In this document: piece after piece, positions 8,201 to 14,128 of the stretch
How positions within the stretch are numbered: position 1 is the stretch's first letter
Layout of the letters: each line of letters starts with the position of its first letter
Source of the DNA: a virus
DNA: 21,816 nt
Reading direction: 5' to 3' (one strand)
IMG/VR virus record: IMGVR_UViG_3300021964_000631
Span: 1-21,816 of that record
The notes under the pieces: model-generated
The model's database searches: none
The model's input: only the letters and a program-made list of their open reading frames with translations
What the model was told of the DNA's origin: nothing
Position numbers and translations under genes: made by a program

Positions 8201-8382
8201 CGGATTTGGCGCAGTATATAATTGATAAGTTTCTACATCAGCCCTATAAGGTAATCAGTGTTTTTACTTATCCTGACAGGCTAGAGGCTGGTATAAGAAT
8301 GACTGACGGCAGGCTGGTTTTTGTTGATGGACTATTTGCTGCTAAACTTAAAGAGGCGCAAAGAGGAGGCGTTAAGTGTTAA
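8191..8382 (+). CDS. Small hypothetical protein between two glycosyltransferases
   Basis: This 63-residue protein begins MPVTDLAQYIIDKFLHQPYK, continues with strands VISVFTYPDRLEAGIRMTDG and RLVFVDGLFAAKL, and ends in RGGVKC. It looks like a small helix plus beta-strand domain; I do not recognise the family. It starts inside the end of the TPR-glycosyltransferase gene (10-bp overlap) with AGAGGGGG as ribosome-binding site. Its own last codons supply the AGAGGAGG ribosome-binding site and GTG start of the next gene. The tight coupling implies it is made with both transferases, perhaps as an accessory subunit. Confidence 0.65.
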   Translation: MPVTDLAQYIIDKFLHQPYKVISVFTYPDRLEAGIRMTDGRLVFVDGLFAAKLKEAQRGGVKC

Positions 8383-9035
8383 AAATTATGATTGGTTACG
8401 ACCCCGCAGAGACTGTGGCTTATCACGTCTTATGCCATTCAATTATGCGACAGGCTAAGGGTGAGGTAATGTTTTGCCCTATCAACAAGAGAAATATTCC
8501 ACAGTTTACAAGAGGCATCGAGGACGGTAGCACAGAGTTTAGCTTCTCGCGCTTCTTAACCCCTTATCTAGCAGGCTATCAAGGTCAAGCTATCTTTATG
8601 GATTGCGATATGTTGGTAAGGGGTGATATATATGACGTTTTAAAACACTGTGACTTTAACCATGACGTATTTTGTGTGAAGCATGACTACACGCCAAAGA
8701 CTGAGGATAAGTTTTTAGGCAATAAGCAGCATCTTTATCCTAAGAAAAACTGGTCTAGCTTTATGGTATTTAATTGCTATAAGGAAGGCAGTAAGAGATT
8801 AACTGTTGATGCGGTTAATAACGAGTCGGGCGCATACTTACATCAATTAAAATGGGCTGATTCTGTAGGCGAATTGCCCGTAGAATGGAATCACTTGGTA
8901 GGTGAGTATGAGCCTAATCCCGATGCTAGAGTGATACACTACACACTAGGCACTCCATGCTTTCAAGGTTATGAAGAGCAAGAATGGGCTAATGAGTGGG
9001 AACAAGAATTCGATTTAATGGTATGGAGTAAATAA
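8376..9035 (+). CDS. GT8-like glycosyltransferase (GT-A fold)
   Basis: Predicted sugar-nucleotide-dependent glycosyltransferase, 219 residues. It has N-terminal MLKIMIGYDPAE, a FSFSRFLTPYLAGY segment (55-68), the metal-binding DxD motif in AIFMDCDML (D76, D78), KNWSSFMVFNC (124-134) and the C-terminal IHYTLGTPCF (187-196), whose His is expected to coordinate the metal. This is the GT8 / nucleotide-diphospho-sugar transferase pattern in a short form. The start is GTG 8376, set by AGAGGAGG at 8362-8369 with 6-base spacing. It overlaps the preceding gene by 7 bp. With the TPR-GT9 gene it may build a two-step glycan. Substrate unknown. Confidence 0.87.
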   Translation: MLKIMIGYDPAETVAYHVLCHSIMRQAKGEVMFCPINKRNIPQFTRGIEDGSTEFSFSRFLTPYLAGYQGQAIFMDCDMLVRGDIYDVLKHCDFNHDVFCVKHDYTPKTEDKFLGNKQHLYPKKNWSSFMVFNCYKEGSKRLTVDAVNNESGAYLHQLKWADSVGELPVEWNHLVGEYEPNPDARVIHYTLGTPCFQGYEEQEWANEWEQEFDLMVWSK

Positions 9036-9036
9036 A

Positions 9037-9237
9037 ATGGCAGCTAAAAAGAAAGTAGTTAAAAAACCTGTAGCACAGAAACAGCCACCTAAGAAGTATT
9101 ATGACATTTTGCATCATGAAGACCCTCAAGCGTTAATCGCTGAAGTAGAGCGGTGGATAGATAAAGGCTGGCGACCTGTAGGCGGTGCTAACTTTTCGCC
9201 TGATGGTTATTTTCAGTCAATCACAAAGGTGCGCTAA
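9037..9237 (+). CDS. DUF1737-like small protein
   Basis: This 66-residue protein has a Lys/Pro-rich leader (AAKKKVVKKPVAQKQPPKK, residues 2-20). A compact domain follows, matching the DUF1737 pattern: YYDILHHEDPQALIAEVERWIDKGWRPVGG, then SPDGYFQSITKV. DUF1737 proteins are short, of unknown function, and common in bacteria and phages, with a helix followed by a GW-PxGG turn and strands. The basic leader could bind nucleic acid or polyanion, but this is only a guess. It is translationally linked to the methyltransferase gene, whose ATG overlaps its stop (TAATG). Confidence 0.7.
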   Translation: MAAKKKVVKKPVAQKQPPKKYYDILHHEDPQALIAEVERWIDKGWRPVGGANFSPDGYFQSITKVR

Positions 9238-9764
9238 TGACTACCATCACAGAGGAATATAGGGAAGAAATGAAAGCTCTGCATGAGAAGAGTGGTGATG
9301 GCTTTGGTGTTGCCTCTACTCACTTTGCACCTGTTGTATCTAAGCTTATCAATGAGCTTAATATTACTGACGTTTTAGACTATGGAGCGGGTAAGGGTTT
9401 ATTAGCTAAATGCTTAAAAGTAGACCATGATGTAGAAGTACATCATTACGAGCCAGCAGTAGAAGAGTGGGCTGCTAAGCCTGATTCTCACCAGTTAGTA
9501 TGTTGTTTAGATGTGCTTGAGCATATCGAGCCTGAGTTAATAGATGAGGTGTTAGACGACTTAGTGCGTTGTACCGAATTTTTTGGTATATTTAGCATAC
9601 ATACGGGCGCGGCTAAGAAGTTTCTAAGCGATGGACGAAATGCCCACCTAATCCAAGCCCCTGCAACATGGTGGCTACCTAAAATCATGCAGCGCTTTGA
9701 GTTACAAGTATTTAGCGCTCATCCTAACGGCTTTTATGTCGTGGTAAGAAAATATGGCACTTAG
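9237..9764 (+). CDS. Class I SAM-dependent methyltransferase
   Basis: This 175-residue protein has the Rossmann-fold SAM-binding motif I VLDYGAGKG (46-54), an acidic residue at the end of strand 2 (HHYEP, 69-73), and the post-motif CCLDVLEHIEPE (89-100), in which D92 and E95-H96 match the methyltransferase type 11/23 pattern. It is shorter than most free methyltransferases. The target could be a sugar, small molecule, nucleic acid or protein and cannot be told from sequence. The nearby glycosyltransferases make sugar methylation the simplest guess. AAAGGTG precedes the start. Its 3' end overlaps the adaptor gene by 11 bp, so the cassette is fully locked into the late operon. Confidence 0.82.
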   Translation: MTTITEEYREEMKALHEKSGDGFGVASTHFAPVVSKLINELNITDVLDYGAGKGLLAKCLKVDHDVEVHHYEPAVEEWAAKPDSHQLVCCLDVLEHIEPELIDEVLDDLVRCTEFFGIFSIHTGAAKKFLSDGRNAHLIQAPATWWLPKIMQRFELQVFSAHPNGFYVVVRKYGT

Positions 9765-10389
9765 CAACTATAACGAGCTTAAAACAGCTCTAACTGATTG
9801 GGGAAAGAGAGGAGACGCAGACGGTAAACTAGATACATTCATTGACTTATGCGAGTCAGAGATGTGGCACGGCTCAGCTATGGAGGGGCTAAACTCTGAG
9901 CCTTTACGCATTAGGCAGATGGAAACAAGAGCCACGGGCAACCTGTCAGGGCGTACATTAGCCTTACCTAGCGACTTTTTGGAGTCTCGTAAGCTAAGAT
10001 TAACCACAAACCCGCCTAGAGAGCTAACATTTCGCACTACTGAGGCGCTAAACATTGATTCTACTAACGGAATCCCCACAGATTACACGATTACAGACCA
10101 AATAGAGTTTAATCGCACCCCTGATAGCACTTACGGGTATGAATTAACCTATTATCAGTCATTAACAGCCCTTTCAGGCGCTAATCAGACCAATGCAGTG
10201 ATAACTAATCACCCTAATGTGTATTTATACGGTGCTTTATCACACTATTTCGACTGGGCGCAGAATATAGAGCAGTCAATGAAGTATAGACAGATGTTTG
10301 TCTCTGCAATCAAGAACGCAAACAAGTCTAGCCGCAAAGGACGCTACCCCTCAGCTAAATCTATGAAGCGAGAAGCGCCTACTCCATGA
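9754..10389 (+). CDS. Head-tail adaptor protein (P22 gp4 / SU10 adaptor-like)
   Basis: Predicted ring protein that binds under the portal after packaging and links it to the tail hub. It has 211 residues. The N-terminal helices MALSNYNELKTALTDWGKRGD and FIDLCESEMWHG, the RTLALPSDFLESRKLRL strand pair, ELTYYQSLTAL, and NHPNVYLYGALSHYFDWAQN followed by a MKYRQMFVSAI helix form the pattern of podovirus adaptors, in which a long N-terminal helical bundle is followed by a beta region. The C-terminal tail is basic (SSRKGRYPSAKSMKR). The gp10-like hub follows with an ATGA overlap, the order expected for adaptor then hub. Confidence 0.85.
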   Translation: MALSNYNELKTALTDWGKRGDADGKLDTFIDLCESEMWHGSAMEGLNSEPLRIRQMETRATGNLSGRTLALPSDFLESRKLRLTTNPPRELTFRTTEALNIDSTNGIPTDYTITDQIEFNRTPDSTYGYELTYYQSLTALSGANQTNAVITNHPNVYLYGALSHYFDWAQNIEQSMKYRQMFVSAIKNANKSSRKGRYPSAKSMKREAPTP

Positions 10390-11792
10390 TAGTTGATTAT
10401 AATTTCAGCCCTATTATTGGTAGCGATAGGTCTACACAGTTTGACCCTGCCACTATTAGAAATGTCTTTATCACAAAGGCAGATGCTAGTGGGCGTATAG
10501 GTTGGCATGACTTTCCTGGACTTAAAAAGATAAGCACAGACACCTCCCCCGAGCGTGGAATGCACGAAATGAGCAGCGAGAGGTATTTAGTCACAGGCAC
10601 AACTCTTTACAAGGAGTCGAGTAGTGGTGTAAGAACCACCATAGGCTCTATTGTAGGCTCAGCTAGGTGTACCTTTGCAGACGATGGCACTAATTTGCTT
10701 ATTGCTAATGGTGAGGGTGGGAAAGTCTATAAATACGATGGCACAACATTAACAGACCACACTAGCACTCTATCAATAACAAATCCTAGATGGGTAGACT
10801 TTTTCTATGATACTTTTCTAGCAGGTAATGATACGACTTTAGCCACATCTAATAACGGTGATGTAGATACATGGAATAGTTTAAACATTACACCTACTGA
10901 CCAAGAGTCAGACAAAATGGTTAGAGGTTATGTGTTTCAATCTATCCTCTATGCTTTTTGTGAGAAGAGTACAGAGAATTGGTTATTCACAGCCTCAGGC
11001 AATCCCCCTATATCTCGTAGAGGCTCATCTTCTAGCGCGATAGGCATAGCAGGGCGCTACGCGGTGGCTAACAGTGATTCATACTTATACTGGCTAGGTG
11101 ATGATAGGAGGGTGTACAAAGGCTCAGGCGGCTCTGCAATTCCTGTCAATACGGCTTCTGTATCGAGCATTATAGACGGCTATAATTTCGTAGCTGATTG
11201 CATAACTTCCTCTTTCATATTGAAGGGGCAAGTATTTGTCATGTTTAAGTTTCCACAAGAGGGTGACTGTCTTGTGTATTCAGAGACTAATGATTACTGG
11301 ATTCCCCTCTCAAGTGGCACTGACAGGTATACGAGAGCAGGTTGGTATGGTAACGCTATACATAATGTTTACGGGAAAAACCTATCTTTAGATGCTGTAG
11401 ATGGGCATACCTATGAGCTAGACTTTGATACTTTAACGGATAATGGCGACACAAGACTAAGAATATTAACAGGCAATCCTATAACAGGCGCTGTAATAGG
11501 TAAGCCACAAAATCAAATAAGTGTAGACGCTATCCACATCCCTATGCAGCGCGGTGTGGATTTAACAACAGGACAAGGTTCTACTGCTCAGATAATCTTT
11601 GAGTTAAGCCCTAACGGTGGGCAGATATTTAACAGACAGGATTTAGTAAACATTGGCGCTTATGACAATAAGGTAATACTTCACCAATTCTGCACAGGCT
11701 ATGAGATTGTGCCTAGAATTATGATTAGTGACCCTGTGCCTCTAACTGTATTTACAGGTGGCAGTGTTAGCGTATCGGATGCGGGGTATTAA
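10386..11792 (+). CDS. Tail hub / DNA stabilisation protein (P22 gp10-like)
   Basis: Predicted short-tail hub that plugs the portal-adaptor channel, retains DNA and bears fibres. The 468 residues are nearly all beta-strand with repeated GTTLYK, GGKVYKYDGTTLT, DSYLYWLGDDRRVYKG, CLVYSETNDYWIPL and VDGHTYELDFDT blades. This is the beta-propeller arrangement of P22 gp10 (Phage_stabilise-type) proteins. The N-terminus MIVDYNFSPIIGSDRS and the phrase NVFITKADASGR also resemble that family. The length is close to P22 gp10. The position after the adaptor supports the call. Confidence 0.85.
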   Translation: MIVDYNFSPIIGSDRSTQFDPATIRNVFITKADASGRIGWHDFPGLKKISTDTSPERGMHEMSSERYLVTGTTLYKESSSGVRTTIGSIVGSARCTFADDGTNLLIANGEGGKVYKYDGTTLTDHTSTLSITNPRWVDFFYDTFLAGNDTTLATSNNGDVDTWNSLNITPTDQESDKMVRGYVFQSILYAFCEKSTENWLFTASGNPPISRRGSSSSAIGIAGRYAVANSDSYLYWLGDDRRVYKGSGGSAIPVNTASVSSIIDGYNFVADCITSSFILKGQVFVMFKFPQEGDCLVYSETNDYWIPLSSGTDRYTRAGWYGNAIHNVYGKNLSLDAVDGHTYELDFDTLTDNGDTRLRILTGNPITGAVIGKPQNQISVDAIHIPMQRGVDLTTGQGSTAQIIFELSPNGGQIFNRQDLVNIGAYDNKVILHQFCTGYEIVPRIMISDPVPLTVFTGGSVSVSDAGY

Positions 11793-11936
11793 ATGAGTAC
11801 AACAGTAGAAGAATTAGGCTATCAGGAATTAGATAGATTTATACAAACAGGCTCTGAGGAGGACTTAGAAGCTTGCTTAAAATATATATATGAAATGCTT
11901 AGACAATTACAGAAAGAGAGCGACATTGATACTTAA
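11793..11936 (+). CDS. Small acidic helical protein after the tail hub
   Basis: A 47-residue frame starts at ATG 11793, directly after the hub stop (TAA-ATG), and ends at TAA 11934-11936. The product MSTTVEELGYQELDRFIQTG, then SEEDLEACLKYIYEMLRQLQ and KESDIDT, is acidic and strongly helical and could form a short coiled coil. The perfect abutment, ATG start and lack of any other use for this stretch support a real gene. I do not recognise it. Its 3' end carries a candidate promoter for the next block. Confidence 0.65.
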   Translation: MSTTVEELGYQELDRFIQTGSEEDLEACLKYIYEMLRQLQKESDIDT

Positions 11937-11955
11937 CCCATTTATAGGTTAAAAT
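11926..11955 (+). promoter_or_regulatory. Candidate sigma-70-like promoter with inverted repeat
   Basis: TTGATA (11926-11931) and TAAAAT (11950-11955) are each one base from consensus and are 18 bp apart. The spacer holds a perfect 6-bp inverted repeat, TTAACC (11933-11938) and GGTTAA (11947-11952), separated by CATTTATA, which could be an operator. It lies in the longest gap without a gene (11937-12002) ahead of the ejection-protein block. There is no T run after the hairpin, so a terminator is unlikely. Chance AT-rich matches are possible. Confidence 0.4.
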
Positions 11956-12002
11956 CAAGCAAATAATAACATCGAGGAGGGTGAGATTATTTGAGGTAAG
12001 AC

Positions 12003-12890
12003 ATGGGTTGGGGTTTAGGCAGTATAGGCGACTTTATTGGCAACTTAACGGGTGCTAATGCAGCAGATGCAGCAGGTAGAGCTGGCAGATTACAAGCAGA
12101 TGCGGCAGAAGAGTCTGCTGATATTCTATCAGGAGCGGCTACAGAGGCTGCTGGCGTACAGGAAGGCACTCTAAGAGGTGCTTTAGCACAGACAGAAGGA
12201 CTAACATCACCCTATCGGCAGTTAGGCACAGACAACATACAAGGGTTTCAGAATCTAATTTCTAACCCTATGGGCTTCCTTGAAAATAATCCTATGTTTA
12301 ATGCTGCAATCGCTCAACAGAGCGAAGGTATTAAGAATCTTCAATCCTTATCAGGTAAGGCAGGCTCAGGTGGCACAGTAGGTCAATTATTCCAAAACTA
12401 CCTAGCTACAGGTAATGAGCAAATAAATCAGCAGTACAATAGACTCTTATCCCCTATTCAAATGGGGCAAAGTGCTGCTATGAATCAAGCAGGTCTAACT
12501 TCTAACCTATTAAGCAATGTAGGCGCTGTTCAAGCTGGCGGCATCACAGGCGCGGCTAATGCACAGGCAGGCGGCATTGTAGGAGCGGCTAACGCTAGAG
12601 CGGGTGGTCTTGTGGGTGGCGCTAATGCAGAGCAACAGGGTGCAGCTAATATACTAGGCTCTGCGGCTATGTACTTCTCAGACAGACGATTAAAAGAAAA
12701 CATTAAGCAGGTCGGTACTGGCGACAGAGGCTTACCCCTTTATAAGTTTAACTATATAAATGAGAATGATTCTTATTTAGGCTATATGGCTGACGAAGTA
12801 CAAAAGCTAGACCCTGATTCGGTATTCCTTGATACAGACACTAACTACCTAAAAGTTAGCTATAAATACGCACCTGTGAGGCTTAACTAA
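12003..12890 (+). CDS. DNA-ejection-like virion protein with C-terminal peptidase S74 domain
   Basis: This 295-residue protein has an N-terminus MGWGLGSIGDFIGNLTG and a long Ala/Gly/Gln-rich helical region resembling podovirus DNA transfer proteins (P22 gp7-like). Residues 179-211 contain three 11-residue repeats of the form GG-I/L-x-G-x-A-N-A-x-x. The C-terminus (225-295) is a short S74 intramolecular chaperone: FSDRRLKENI (225-234), the cleavage-site motif, then LPLYKFNYI and YLGYMADEVQKLDPDSV. In fibres this domain trimerises the protein and cuts itself off. An in-frame TAA at 11997-11999 fixes the start; GAGG at 11993-11996 is the ribosome-binding site. It could instead be a fibre or spike, but the neighbours favour ejection. 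Confidence 0.75.
   Translation: MGWGLGSIGDFIGNLTGANAADAAGRAGRLQADAAEESADILSGAATEAAGVQEGTLRGALAQTEGLTSPYRQLGTDNIQGFQNLISNPMGFLENNPMFNAAIAQQSEGIKNLQSLSGKAGSGGTVGQLFQNYLATGNEQINQQYNRLLSPIQMGQSAAMNQAGLTSNLLSNVGAVQAGGITGAANAQAGGIVGAANARAGGLVGGANAEQQGAANILGSAAMYFSDRRLKENIKQVGTGDRGLPLYKFNYINENDSYLGYMADEVQKLDPDSVFLDTDTNYLKVSYKYAPVRLN
12537..12635 (+). repeat. Three 33-bp (11-residue) coding repeats
   Basis: Three tandem units encode GGITGAANAQA, GGIVGAANARA and GGLVGGANAEQ, followed by a partial fourth (QGAANI). The DNA copies have diverged at third positions while the residues are kept, so selection acts on the protein. An 11-residue spacing suggests a right-handed or membrane-lying helix. Confidence 0.8.
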
Positions 12891-14128
12891 TGGCAATAGA
12901 CCCTAGCATCATAGGCAGACTTGATACTCGCCTACCCTTAACGGCTCAAGTAGCTGACCCTGTGAAAGCAATCCAAGGCGGTTTATTAACTCGCTCACAA
13001 TTCGACAAAGCTAAAGAGTTGAGAGAGACAAAAGATGTAAGGAATAAGCTATTAGAGCAGCAAGAGAAGATAGGTCAGCAGCAAATAGAGACAGGTGATA
13101 TTGCGCTAGAAACTGCTCAAGAGATTAAAAACTTTGAATCTATACACCAAGGTATATCTGATATGGAGGGTTTTATCAGGAGTGGTGATTTAGGTGGCGC
13201 TGAGAATATGCTGAATGAGCGTATAGCTAAAGGACAAGCAGAAGGGCGGGATATGTCCGACTCTATAAGAGCGCGTGACGACCTACTAAACGATATGCAG
13301 TCAGGAATGACAGCTCAAGAGATTCAAAAGAAACAGTATTCAGAATTGCAAGCAGATAAGGCTGAAGTTATTGACGCTATTAACTTGCGAAGAGGCAAGC
13401 TTGAGTCAGCCACAGGTGTAGACTCTGATACAGCCTTAAAAATGCAAGAGGCTAAATTTAAGCAAGTAAGAGAGCTTAGAGGCGATGCTGAGAAAATATC
13501 TAAGACCTTTAAGCAAACACAAGAGGCATACAACAGAGTTAACTCTGTATTTGAGACTAACGAAAGCGCAAAGGCAGCAGAGGCTGATATGAGGAATGCG
13601 CTAACTTCTCAGCAAGATGATGCGGGCGCTGATGCGCTATCTGTTTTGGAAAGCACAGAGGCTTTTGGTGACATGGCTTTGATATTTAACTATATGAAAG
13701 TGCTAGACCCAGGCTCAACAGTTAGAGAGGGTGAGTTTGCTAACGCTCAAAACACAGCAGGCATACCCGATAAGGTTAGAAACCTTAGAGACCAACTACT
13801 AGCAGGTAAGCGATTACAGCCAAACCAGCGAGAAGGTATTAAGAATCAAGTTGAGGGGCTTTACAGCACAGCAAGAAAGCAAAACAAAAAAGACCTTTCT
13901 AAGATTATAGGGCAAGCAGAAGAGAATGAGCTTCCTTTAGGTCAGATAGTAGATTTAGGTGAACCTGAGCCAGACCCCGCACAAGTTACAGACGATGAGC
14001 TAGCAGACGCTCAACAACAACCAGCGACACCTCAGCCAATTAGTGTGCAAGAAGGCACGATTATATCTAACGGGCAGCAACAACTAATACTTAGAGGCGG
14101 GCAGTGGATTCCGTTTCAGGGGCAATAA
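12890..14128 (+). CDS. DNA ejection / internal virion protein
   Basis: This 412-residue, mostly helical protein opens with MAIDPSIIGRLDTRLPL and a coiled region rich in Gln/Glu/Lys. The middle holds ALIFNYMKVLDPGSTVREGEF (about 263-283), a motif seen again and again in podovirus DNA transfer or ejection proteins and in some tape-measure-like proteins. The C-terminus is Pro/Gln-rich and disordered, ending IISNGQQQLILRGGQWIPFQG. In P22-like phages proteins of this kind ride in the capsid and exit with DNA to form a conduit across the envelope. The start overlaps the previous stop by one base (TAATG). The function is inferred from motif and position. Confidence 0.72.
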   Translation: MAIDPSIIGRLDTRLPLTAQVADPVKAIQGGLLTRSQFDKAKELRETKDVRNKLLEQQEKIGQQQIETGDIALETAQEIKNFESIHQGISDMEGFIRSGDLGGAENMLNERIAKGQAEGRDMSDSIRARDDLLNDMQSGMTAQEIQKKQYSELQADKAEVIDAINLRRGKLESATGVDSDTALKMQEAKFKQVRELRGDAEKISKTFKQTQEAYNRVNSVFETNESAKAAEADMRNALTSQQDDAGADALSVLESTEAFGDMALIFNYMKVLDPGSTVREGEFANAQNTAGIPDKVRNLRDQLLAGKRLQPNQREGIKNQVEGLYSTARKQNKKDLSKIIGQAEENELPLGQIVDLGEPEPDPAQVTDDELADAQQQPATPQPISVQEGTIISNGQQQLILRGGQWIPFQGQ

